From the NCBI GenBank assembly GCA_041695085.1, contig JBGFRO010000047.1, positions 1 through 64,000 on the forward strand: a DNA stretch of 64,000 nt, in the 5' to 3' direction. A model generated the notes under the pieces. That model worked only from the letters and a program-made list of their open reading frames with translations, was not told where the DNA came from and made no database searches. Origin of the DNA: DYFT01 sp041695085 (lineage in GTDB: Bacteria; Bacteroidota; Ignavibacteria; UBA10030). Each line of letters starts with the position of its first letter. Within the stretch, counting starts at the first letter, position 1. Shown piece by piece: positions 50,946-59,207 of this stretch. The position numbers and the translations under genes were made by a program.

Positions 50946-52217
50946 ATGGGCTACATCTTCGAAACAGAGATCGAGATCATTACCAACACCGTCCGGGGGA
51001 AGACCATCGGCGAGGAGGAGACCATTCGCCTTCGCGACCTTCTCGCGTCCGATATCCATCCGGCCATCAAGTCGTACTTCAAAAACGAAGTGGAGTGGTT
51101 GTTACAGCAAGAGCGTGCGCTGGAGGTTCGGTCCAAGAAATTCCCCTACACGTTGCCAGAGATTTCGCGCCTCTACAAACAGATCGACCTTCTTCTCGTC
51201 TACAACTATCAATTTGGCCGTCTTGAGTTTGAGACAATGCTCGACCACGCGGTCCACTTTCAATTCAACTATCTCTGTCGGCCGCGCTGGACGATGCTCA
51301 ATTTCATTTTTGAACATCAGCGTCGGCGCACCGCCTCGGAAATCGAGCGCAAGCTTCGCTATTGTGTCGATTATTCCTACTACACCGAAATCGTGCAACG
51401 CTACATGGAAGAACACGGGGTAGCGGAAATGTCGTACGAAGAGTTCAGCGAGTTGCTCGAGAAGATCGACCGGGAGATACTTGCCGCGCATACGAGCGTC
51501 GAACTCGCTTTAATGGCACGACCGATGCTCAGGTTTATCGAGGCGGGGCAACCCGTACCGGCCCCCACCGTTACCGAAGCACGCATCCCCATCAACGCCG
51601 CAATCGTCTTCTTTGAAGACAAGAGCCTCGTTGAGATTAAAGAGCGGCTTGAACGCGAACGGGACTCTGCCCAGCGAATCGATATCACACTCCCTGAACT
51701 TGCTACGCTCATTGAAAGAGTCCGCACGGGAAATGAAGGGGCCGAGGTACAGTTTCCTCGCCTCGAGAAGGAGACGCCTGCCCCACCAGCCGGCGAAAGG
51801 TCGGCGACGCCACGGGTTGAAGAAACAGCGCAAAACTCCAGGGATGCAACGGCAAAGAAAGCTCCTGTAAAAATCTATTCTGACTTTTCTGAGGAAGAAT
51901 TGCACACGGAAGGAACAACGACTCGGCAATTCGTTCCGAGGAGCGCTGCCGTTCAAAACTCGGACGGATTGGAAGATCTTCATCTCCTCTTCACTCCGAA
52001 CGAGCAGAAAGTGTTTGCGCGGAAGATATTTCGTCGGGATGAAGTGGAGTTTCGGGATGCACTCGATAAGCTCAATGCGATGAAGGATTGGAAGGACGCT
52101 TCCGCGTATTTGAAAGAACTCTTTATCGCCAACGATGTCGATCCCTTCTCCGAAGAAGCAATTCTCTTCACGGATAAGATCCAGAGCCGGTATTTGCCTC
52201 TTGACTCCGCCTCGTAG
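50946..52217 (+). CDS. Conserved hypothetical protein between TPR protein and Obg
   Basis: 423 residues, no family recognised. The first 220 residues are helical and rich in aromatic and charged residues (FEFQRRRTASEIERKLRYCVDYSYYTEIV), and a low-complexity linker (about residues 270-320) precedes a C-terminal helical domain ending LFTPNEQKVFARKIFRRDEVEFRDALDKL. The C-terminal part resembles a small bundle seen near LIM- or ribosome-related proteins, but I cannot name it. Ribosome site AGAGAGG. Soluble, no signal peptide. It sits directly upstream of obg and downstream of the TPR gene. Confidence 0.6.
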   Translation: MGYIFETEIEIITNTVRGKTIGEEETIRLRDLLASDIHPAIKSYFKNEVEWLLQQERALEVRSKKFPYTLPEISRLYKQIDLLLVYNYQFGRLEFETMLDHAVHFQFNYLCRPRWTMLNFIFEHQRRRTASEIERKLRYCVDYSYYTEIVQRYMEEHGVAEMSYEEFSELLEKIDREILAAHTSVELALMARPMLRFIEAGQPVPAPTVTEARIPINAAIVFFEDKSLVEIKERLERERDSAQRIDITLPELATLIERVRTGNEGAEVQFPRLEKETPAPPAGERSATPRVEETAQNSRDATAKKAPVKIYSDFSEEELHTEGTTTRQFVPRSAAVQNSDGLEDLHLLFTPNEQKVFARKIFRRDEVEFRDALDKLNAMKDWKDASAYLKELFIANDVDPFSEEAILFTDKIQSRYLPLDSAS

Positions 52218-52265
52218 GTTCTTCTGACACAGTTCTTCATCCCGTGATTGGTCGAAGGGCAGCGT

Positions 52266-53258
52266 ATGAAATTCATTGATCAAGCGATTATCTCCGTCAA
52301 AGCGGGAAACGGCGGGAACGGCGTTGTCAGCTTCCGACGCGAGAAGTTTGTGCCGAAAGGGGGACCAGACGGCGGCAAGGGAGGTGACGGCGGCAACGTC
52401 ATCGTTCGGGCGGACAAACACCTGAGCACGCTTCTCGATTTCACATACAAACGTCACTACAAAGCGGAAAGGGGTGAGCATGGTCGAGGCAAGAATCAAA
52501 CCGGCAGGAGCGGCAGAGACCTTGTTTTGAAAGTGCCGTGCGGAACGTTGGTACGTGACATCTCATCGAATGAATTGCTGGGTGATTTGGTTTCGCACGG
52601 CGATGAGATTGTTGTGGCACGCGGAGGGCGCGGAGGAAAAGGGAATGCGGCGTTTGCGACACCAACCAACCAGGCTCCCCGAACAGCCGAACCGGGGGAG
52701 CCGGGGGAGGAACGAGAGCTTCAGTTCGAATTAAAGCTTCTCGCGGATGTGGGACTCGTTGGCTTCCCCAATGCAGGAAAATCGACTCTCATCTCCGTCA
52801 TCTCAGCCGCACGACCGAAGATTGCCGATTATCCCTTCACCACCCTCGTCCCAAACCTCGGCATCGTTCGCTACGCGGAAGGGAAGAGCTTCACCGTGGC
52901 AGACATTCCGGGGTTGATCGAGGGGGCGCATCAAGGAAAAGGGCTCGGTACGCAGTTCCTTCGTCATATCGAACGAACGCGGGTGCTCGTGTTCCTCATC
53001 GAATCGGTCAGCAGCGATCCGAAGCACGATTACAAAATCCTCTTGAACGAACTCTCGCTCCACAATCCGGAGTTAGCCAAGAAGCCGAAGATTGTCGCCG
53101 TCACAAAAATGGATCTGTTCGATGATCCGTCGGCGAGATCGTTGAAGAAGCTCTCGTTTGGTCGCGGCATCCGCGTGCACTTCATCTCGGCCGTTGCAGG
53201 GAGCGGCATTCAGGAGCTGCTGGACGATCTGTGGCGGACGCTTCAAAACGCCGATTGA
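52266..53258 (+). CDS. obg: GTPase Obg
   Basis: 330 residues from ATG 52266 (MKFIDQAIISVKAGNGGNGV). The glycine-rich Obg domain (GGDGGNVIVRAD, GGRGGKGNAAFATPTNQAP) is followed by the G domain: G1 GFPNAGKST, G3 DIPGLIEGAHQGKG, G4 TKMDLFDD. It lacks the long TGS-like C-terminal OCT domain of E. coli Obg. Essential ribosome-associated GTPase. The FecCD-type permease follows by 15 bases. Confidence 0.96.
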   Translation: MKFIDQAIISVKAGNGGNGVVSFRREKFVPKGGPDGGKGGDGGNVIVRADKHLSTLLDFTYKRHYKAERGEHGRGKNQTGRSGRDLVLKVPCGTLVRDISSNELLGDLVSHGDEIVVARGGRGGKGNAAFATPTNQAPRTAEPGEPGEERELQFELKLLADVGLVGFPNAGKSTLISVISAARPKIADYPFTTLVPNLGIVRYAEGKSFTVADIPGLIEGAHQGKGLGTQFLRHIERTRVLVFLIESVSSDPKHDYKILLNELSLHNPELAKKPKIVAVTKMDLFDDPSARSLKKLSFGRGIRVHFISAVAGSGIQELLDDLWRTLQNAD

Positions 53259-53273
53259 CGACTCGCCTTGCTC

Positions 53274-54278
53274 ATGGGTACTCCTGTTCTCACTCGATCC
53301 CGCGTCGTCGTTTCAGTTCTCGGTCTCTCAACTGTTGCGTTCGGAGTGGCCCTTTTTTCCCTCTCTTTGGGTACGACCGCCGTATCATTGCGGACGGTCA
53401 TCGAAGCTCTTGCGGGGGTGCGTAACGAGTTGGATGCCGCAACGCGCACCATCCTTCTTGAAATCCGCTTACCGCGCGTTCTGTTGGCTATGATCGTCGG
53501 AGCCGGACTCTCTGTTGCAGGAGCCACGTTTCAAGCGCTTCTGAGGAATCCGCTTGCCGAGCCGTACATCCTCGGCATCTCAAGCGGCGGCACCGTCGGC
53601 GCCCTTCTTGCGATGATGATCGGTTTCAGTTCCGCCCATCTGGTAACTCCCCTTTTCTCGTTTCTTGGTTCGGTCTCTGTGATGATATTGGTCTTTGCTC
53701 TTGGTTACCGTCGAGGGTTTCTCGATGCGAACGCTCTCTTGCTCTCAGGCGTGATGGTGGGGGCACTGTTCAGTGCTCTGGTACTGCTCTTCACGGCAGT
53801 CATGAATCAAGACATCCGCACCACCTATCTGTGGCTCGTCGGTAATCTTGCATCGGCGGAGCCGCGTTCGGTAGCATTCCTCGTTCCGTTCATAACACTC
53901 GCTTCGGTTGGACTTCTTTTGAACGCGCGCTCGTTCAACCTTATTGCTACGGGAGATGAAACGGCAATGCATCTCGGGATCGAGGTAGAACGGGTTAAGA
54001 AATTCTCGTATCTTCTCGCGTCGTTTATCACAGGCCTCTCCGTTTCGGTGAGTGGGGTGATCGGTTTTGTGGGACTCGTCGTTCCTCATGTATGCCGAAT
54101 GGTCTTCGGTCCGGATCACCGACTACTCTTGCCGGCTTCGTTCCTGGTCGGGGCTTCCTATTTGGTCCTCTGTGATCTGGTGTCGCGCCTTCTCCTGGCA
54201 CCGGCGGAGATTCCCGTAGGAGTCGTGACGGCTGTTCTTGGAGCACCTGTCTTTATTTTTCTCTTGAAGCGAGATTAA
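53274..54278 (+). CDS. FecCD-family ABC permease, orphan
   Basis: 334 residues from ATG 53274 (MGTPVLTRSRVVV); a TTG at 53268 is an alternative start. About nine to ten helices; the family signatures LPRVLLAMIVGAGLSVAGATFQALLRNPLAEPYILG and ETAMHLGIEVERVKKF with GLVVPHVCRMVFGPDHR are those of iron-siderophore and cobalamin importers (BtuC/FhuB type). No ATPase or binding protein is next to it; a BtuF-like protein is at 28911-29690. It could be co-transcribed with obg, which is unusual. Confidence 0.9.
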   Translation: MGTPVLTRSRVVVSVLGLSTVAFGVALFSLSLGTTAVSLRTVIEALAGVRNELDAATRTILLEIRLPRVLLAMIVGAGLSVAGATFQALLRNPLAEPYILGISSGGTVGALLAMMIGFSSAHLVTPLFSFLGSVSVMILVFALGYRRGFLDANALLLSGVMVGALFSALVLLFTAVMNQDIRTTYLWLVGNLASAEPRSVAFLVPFITLASVGLLLNARSFNLIATGDETAMHLGIEVERVKKFSYLLASFITGLSVSVSGVIGFVGLVVPHVCRMVFGPDHRLLLPASFLVGASYLVLCDLVSRLLLAPAEIPVGVVTAVLGAPVFIFLLKRD

Positions 54279-54409
54279 AGAGCTTCTTACGATGCACGGG
54301 TCTGAATAACGTGATGAATTCCCCGGAACCTTTGTTGGGTGATGATGGTTGAAAGGTGCAACTTGATTCTGTATCGTCCGTTCATGGAAAGTTCAGAGCA
54401 GCACGAACG

Positions 54410-55381
54410 ATGACCACGCGTAGAAAATTCCTCACGGCACTCGGATTAGGCGTACTCACTCCTCGCTTTGTTCTTGCCCAAGATGAGGATCGGGCAAGGC
54501 AGTCGTGGTTCAGTAAGATCTTTGCGGGTGAGGAGAGCGTGGATCCCACCGTGAAACCTGATCCCTCGACCTGGAGCAACGAGACCATCACAGCTGCTTG
54601 GCTCGGTCACGCGACGGTGCTTATCAATTTCTTTGGTGCATGGATCCTCACCGATCCGGTCTTTGCCGAGCGGATCGGTCTGAATATCCTTCGTCTCTTT
54701 ACGATTGGTCCCCGTCGACTCATCCAGCCGGCGCTGAAGTTCGAGGAGCTTCCGAAGATCGATCTGATCCTTCTTTCTCACGCGCATATGGATCATCTCG
54801 ACATCGCCACTCTGGCACGGTTCAAGCGCGATATTCCGCTGGTCATGGCCAAAAACACTTCCGATGTTGTTGAGAACATGGCGTGGAAACATGTCTACGA
54901 GCTCGATTGGGGAGAAAAAGTGCAGGTAGGAGATGTCGAGATAGAAGCACTTGAGGTGAAGCACTTCGGTTGGAGATATCCTTGGGAAGAGGATCGGTCG
55001 CGAGGTAATTGGCACGGTCGAAGTTACAATGCCTATCTTGTCTCCAAGAACGGACATCACATCGTATTCGGAGGTGACACAGCGTATCAGAAGTACTTCC
55101 ATCGACTCGGTGAGCGCGGCATCGACGTCGAGCTTGCGATCATGCCGATCGGCGCATATGATCCTTGGATCTCCAATCACTGCAGCCCCGAACAGGCCGT
55201 TCACATGGCTGATCAGATGACCGCGAAGGCGATTATGCCGATCCACTGGCGCACGTTTGTGCAAAGCAACGAGCCCACCTTTGAGCCGATCGAACGCTTC
55301 AAGCGAGCGCTTGCATCACAGCCCGAGCGCATTGCTCTCGAAGAAGTTGGAGAGACGTGGAGAAAGGGACATTTAGTCTGA
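54410..55381 (+). CDS. Metallo-beta-lactamase-fold hydrolase (NAPE-PLD/UlaG-like), exported
   Basis: 323 residues from ATG 54410 (MTTRRKFLTALGLGVLTPRF), a Tat-type signal with TRRKFL. The metal site SHAHMDHLDIATL (HxHxDH), Asp in FGGDTAY and His in MPIHWR, plus the earlier AWLGHATVLINF and AILTDPVF strands, match the UlaG/NAPE-phospholipase D-like group. It may hydrolyse a phospholipid or lactone. Substrate unknown; the export through Tat suggests a folded, metal-loaded periplasmic enzyme. Confidence 0.88.
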   Translation: MTTRRKFLTALGLGVLTPRFVLAQDEDRARQSWFSKIFAGEESVDPTVKPDPSTWSNETITAAWLGHATVLINFFGAWILTDPVFAERIGLNILRLFTIGPRRLIQPALKFEELPKIDLILLSHAHMDHLDIATLARFKRDIPLVMAKNTSDVVENMAWKHVYELDWGEKVQVGDVEIEALEVKHFGWRYPWEEDRSRGNWHGRSYNAYLVSKNGHHIVFGGDTAYQKYFHRLGERGIDVELAIMPIGAYDPWISNHCSPEQAVHMADQMTAKAIMPIHWRTFVQSNEPTFEPIERFKRALASQPERIALEEVGETWRKGHLV

Positions 55382-55567
55382 GTCTTCTTCTCTTTATGTT
55401 CTTTTTTCTTCACGCGTTCTCCCACCTCCTTGATCTTGACGGCGGAACTGTTCGTTTTTGTAATGCGCGCCTCCTGCGGGAGTTGACCTACGCCCACGAG
55501 GAAGACCGTCAGCCGTGGACCAAGAAACGCAAGGAGAGGAGAACGACTCTATGGATCGTTCCCAGCA

Positions 55568-57076
55568 TTACCAACTATACCGGATGGTATAGGTCACAAC
55601 GCCTTCACCATCCCTTGTAATCTTCAGAGGGAAGGAAAGCGTAGATTGATCAACCTTCGACCAATCGTGACTTGACTTGACGATTTCCCATTGGCTCCAT
55701 CTCCACGGATGTTCATACACCTGTACCTCCACCTCCTCCTTCTTATGATTTCTCACTTTGATTTCGATCGTTTCCTCCACGAGGCGTCCGCCAGCCAGGT
55801 TCCTGAAGTCTTTTTGAACGCGTTGTCCCACGATGTCGAAGGCGTTACCGAGGTAAAGACGCACTCCCTCATCCTTCGCTGTGTGATCGATCTGGTATTC
55901 GCCGATAAACTGTTCCTTTCCATCCTCATCGCGCTGGTACACACGCACTTTTCCTTTCGGCAGGGGAATCCCGAGTCCGGACGCCTCGCTATTCTTGAAC
56001 GTCACGAAGACTCCAACTTTGGTGTTGGATTGTTGTCCGAAACTTCCCTGGGATCGATAGGAGTAGTTCCTTGACCATGCGCGCCAAGAATCGGAGAGGC
56101 CGTCGTACATAAAGATCTTTTTCGCTCGAGCACTTCTTCCCGTTACAAGCGTGATCTGTTTTGTTTCGTTGTTCCTGACGTCGGTCCTTCGTTGAAGCGT
56201 GTAGAGCTTGTATTCAAAGAGATCACTTTGACGGAACTGCGGTTCAGCAACATCGCCTGATGTCTGGACGCGCAATGCCTTTCTATCGTACTCTATCGCT
56301 TCTTTCACCACGTTAATGTCTCCTGCCACGAGCTTCAGCCCCGCATTGCGGAACGTTGTACCTGAGTGATTGGTCAGTGTCACCCAACCGGTCAGATCGA
56401 TTGCGGTCCCGTTGGGATGAAGAAGGGCAACATAATCTGCCTTCCAAGAAAGCCCTCCGGCGAGATAACTTACTTCCGCCCGATGATCGCCGCCTCGTTC
56501 GCTCCTGACCAGCCATTCAAGTTGGGGCTTGAGGATGACCCCTTCCGGCAGTTGAGGGAGAACGAGCCGGCCCGTTGGATTGATCTCGATCTTTCCATCG
56601 ATCTCCACAATCATGCCGCCGGAGGGATGATAGGAGAGATGCGCTGCCCCGTACGCTGGCTGGAGCTGATAGCCGGTGGCGAGGAGTTTTCCTCGCACGA
56701 GGAATTCTTTGTTGGTCGAAGGATCGAGGCGCGCAAACTCGATCTCTGTTCCTAGATACTTCTCCAGCACCTTAGCCTGATGCACAAGATCGTATTGATA
56801 GTTCTGTTCGAGGATACCGACTCCGCGCGGATCGGTGACGCTTCTGAAATGCACGGAAGTCGCGTCAAGAGTTGAAGGGATATCCGCCAACGCGACGCGG
56901 CTCAATTCTTTTGCCAACCGGATGATGCGTTCTTCCCGAACGAGGGAGAGGTTTTGATTGTAGATCGTGAGATCGACGTTGACCGGCCTTTCCGAGAGTG
57001 TGGCCTCTCGTGGTTGGGCACGGAGGGTCATACTTGAGAGGATCAGTAGAATAGCGGTGGATGTCGTGCGCTTCAT
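55568..57076 (-). CDS. DUF4139-family exported protein
   Basis: 502 residues. Signal peptide TTSTAILLILSSMTLRAQ, then NLSLVREERIIRLAKELSRVALADIP, SFLVRGKLLATGYQLQP-type strands and the DUF4139 domain (GGLSWKADYVALL, GWVTLTNHSGTTFRNAGLKLVAGDINVV, VFVTFKNSEASGLGIPLPKGKVRVYQRDEDG). The domain is widespread and uncharacterised. It is divergent from the ECF sigma/anti-sigma pair, with only about 100 bases between the starts. Confidence 0.85.
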   Translation of the reverse strand: MKRTTSTAILLILSSMTLRAQPREATLSERPVNVDLTIYNQNLSLVREERIIRLAKELSRVALADIPSTLDATSVHFRSVTDPRGVGILEQNYQYDLVHQAKVLEKYLGTEIEFARLDPSTNKEFLVRGKLLATGYQLQPAYGAAHLSYHPSGGMIVEIDGKIEINPTGRLVLPQLPEGVILKPQLEWLVRSERGGDHRAEVSYLAGGLSWKADYVALLHPNGTAIDLTGWVTLTNHSGTTFRNAGLKLVAGDINVVKEAIEYDRKALRVQTSGDVAEPQFRQSDLFEYKLYTLQRRTDVRNNETKQITLVTGRSARAKKIFMYDGLSDSWRAWSRNYSYRSQGSFGQQSNTKVGVFVTFKNSEASGLGIPLPKGKVRVYQRDEDGKEQFIGEYQIDHTAKDEGVRLYLGNAFDIVGQRVQKDFRNLAGGRLVEETIEIKVRNHKKEEVEVQVYEHPWRWSQWEIVKSSHDWSKVDQSTLSFPLKITRDGEGVVTYTIRYSW

Positions 57077-57177
57077 ATCGCCTCCTGGAAGAGTTATTTG
57101 GAGAAAGATTCGGTTCTTTGTACTTTGGAATATCGTTCACCTTTTGTCTCTTTATGTCATGAACTGTTGAAAGGTAA

Positions 57178-57771
57178 ATGAAGGCGTCGCTCTTTTTTTT
57201 GACCGACGATGCGAAGATACTGGATTTGGTGCGTCAGGGTGATGAGGAGGCGCTTGTGAGATTGTACGAAGTGAACCGAAAACCGATCTTCAATTTTATT
57301 CTTCACAATCACGGAACTTCTGACGATGCAGAAGACCTGCTGCAGGAGGCGGTGATTATCCTCTGGGAGCGCGTGCGTGCCGGCCGCTACAGGCACGAAG
57401 CGAAGTTGAGCACTTTCATCTATGGGACGGTCAAGAACCTCTGGCTTCGAAGGCTTGCGCGTAGAAGACGCGAAACGAATCCCGGGCCGGACAGCGAAAA
57501 CGTGCCGAATACGGAAGACAGCCCGCTTGAGAAGTTGATCGAGCGGGACGAACTCGAATGGATCACCAGGGGTCTTGCAATGATCGGAGAACAGTGCAGG
57601 CGGCTCCTGCTTCTCTTTTATTGGGAGGAGCGCTCAATGGAGGAAATCGCTGCCGAGATGGGATTTGCGAACGCAGAAACGGTGAAATCAAAGAAATATC
57701 AGTGCAAAAAGGGGCTGGAGCAGGCTCTTCAGAAGCTTACGGGCGATGTTCGGCGGCATCATGCACGATAA
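57178..57771 (+). CDS. ECF-type RNA polymerase sigma factor
   Basis: 197 residues. Region 2: RQGDEEALVRLYEVNRKPIFNFILHN and SDDAEDLLQEAVIILWERVRAG; region 4: GEQCRRLLLLFYWEERSMEEIAAEMGFANAETVKSKKYQCKKGLEQAL. An extension of about 40 residues lies between the two. It is followed by an anti-sigma factor 9 bases later, so it is likely kept inactive until a surface signal arrives. Its regulon may include the divergent DUF4139 gene, inferred from location. Confidence 0.9.
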   Translation: MKASLFFLTDDAKILDLVRQGDEEALVRLYEVNRKPIFNFILHNHGTSDDAEDLLQEAVIILWERVRAGRYRHEAKLSTFIYGTVKNLWLRRLARRRRETNPGPDSENVPNTEDSPLEKLIERDELEWITRGLAMIGEQCRRLLLLFYWEERSMEEIAAEMGFANAETVKSKKYQCKKGLEQALQKLTGDVRRHHAR

Positions 57772-57780
57772 GGACAGAAG

Positions 57781-58863
57781 ATGTCAACATCTCACTGGAC
57801 AACGGATTCCGATTTGCTCGAGCATTACGTGTTGAACAAGCTCGAAGCAGAACAACGTATTGAGCTTGAGAGCCATCTCGCATTTTGTGCGGAGTGTGCG
57901 CAGCGGGTAGGGGACGAGATGAGGCTCATTGCCGGCATCAAGGCCGCGGGTCGACAGGCACTGAAGAAACGTCTGAAAGACCGATTGAAAACACGTACCT
58001 ATCGTGATATCCCGCTCGCGCGTGTTGCCGGGTTGGCCGCAGCTGTTGTCTTTCTCATCACGATCGCGATTTACACGAATTGGTTTGTCCAGGAAGAGGA
58101 TCGGGTTGAGCTTGAAACGACCGATGCTCATGATCGGCAGACGCTTTCTGCTGAAGAAGGCGTTAAAGAGACATCAGTCACTCCCGGCAAAGCCGCGGAG
58201 CTTAGCGTAAGTCCCGAAATCCGAGATACTCGAGCTGGGACAGCACAGGGTATTCCTCCTTTCCAATCTCAAGGCGAGGAGCCGCGCATGCGACTGGAGA
58301 TCGTTCAACCTGAGTCTAAGTCGCAACAACCGGCTGAGATGTTGTACGGCCACACGGCTTCACCACGGACGGAGCAATTCGCTGCTTCTATTCAAGGACG
58401 CACCGTGTGGATTCAAGGAACGATCATCCCTCAGCGGGAGGTCGAAGGGAGGGATGAAGTCGTTCCCGCCGAAGTCGATGAGGCGAGACGTCAAAATGCT
58501 CTCCTGTTGAAACAGCGCGGCATTGCACCGGCACAGAAGTCCGTTCGAGGGATGACGAAGGAAGAGTCCGGCGGCGTACTTGAATTGACCCAGCGCCTCC
58601 TCGGTGAACTCCCCCCTTCGGAGCGTGCCAAACAGGCCGAAAAGGAAGGAAGTCACATCCCCACGCTGATCGAGCAGACCGATTCCCTTGTTCAGATGGT
58701 GCTGTTCTTTGAAACGCCTGTACCAGAGGAGGTGTTTGATCGTGCGACGCTGGTTCGCGTTGCCGCAGATAGCATCCTTCTCCACATCGGCTCCCGAATG
58801 ATAGGCTATCGATTGCCTGCCGGTTTTGAATTGCCACAGCAACTCCGGCAGGGCAGAAGATAG
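57781..58863 (+). CDS. Zinc-finger anti-sigma factor, membrane-spanning
   Basis: 360 residues. The N-terminal anti-sigma fold has HLAFCAECAQRVGDEMRL (zinc His/Cys, about residues 34-51) after a LLEHYVLNKLEAEQRIELE helix. A single transmembrane helix (VAGLAAAVVFLITIAIYTNWF, about 81-101) is followed by a long outer domain of about 255 residues, rich in charged and Pro/Gln stretches, with helical C-terminal parts. It binds the sigma factor inside and senses or is cut outside. The C-terminal part is not known to me. Confidence 0.82.
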   Translation: MSTSHWTTDSDLLEHYVLNKLEAEQRIELESHLAFCAECAQRVGDEMRLIAGIKAAGRQALKKRLKDRLKTRTYRDIPLARVAGLAAAVVFLITIAIYTNWFVQEEDRVELETTDAHDRQTLSAEEGVKETSVTPGKAAELSVSPEIRDTRAGTAQGIPPFQSQGEEPRMRLEIVQPESKSQQPAEMLYGHTASPRTEQFAASIQGRTVWIQGTIIPQREVEGRDEVVPAEVDEARRQNALLLKQRGIAPAQKSVRGMTKEESGGVLELTQRLLGELPPSERAKQAEKEGSHIPTLIEQTDSLVQMVLFFETPVPEEVFDRATLVRVAADSILLHIGSRMIGYRLPAGFELPQQLRQGRR

Positions 58864-59049
58864 CAGGCAGCACGTATTGAGTGGTTTCTCGAGAAGAAAC
58901 GAGAGGGGATTGACCAGAAAGGAGGCCGTTTGTGGATTTGAAGGCGCACTATCATTGAGAAGCTAGGGAAAAGAATTCCTCCGGCTTTTTTGTCGGTAGA
59001 AATCGATTGTGACTGGGAGCACAAACAAACCTCCATCGGTCGGCGTGGC

Positions 59050-59078
59050 TTGACATTCGAAACGGGCTTTTCTAATTT
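59050..59078 (+). promoter_or_regulatory. Promoter of the FN3 surface protein
   Basis: TTGACA (59050-59055), 17-base spacer, TAATTT (59073-59078), 130 bases before the preferred start. The other 240 bases of the 58864-59207 gap show nothing recognisable. Confidence 0.65.
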
Positions 59079-59207
59079 TGAAACAGTTTTTACTGCCCAT
59101 TCGCTCTTCCGTCCAGCCATCCTGTGGACGATTGAATGGGTAGTACCGGTATCCTTCCGAGCTTGATTCTCACATACTTCAAGATGAACCCGACCTCCCC
59201 ATACGGG

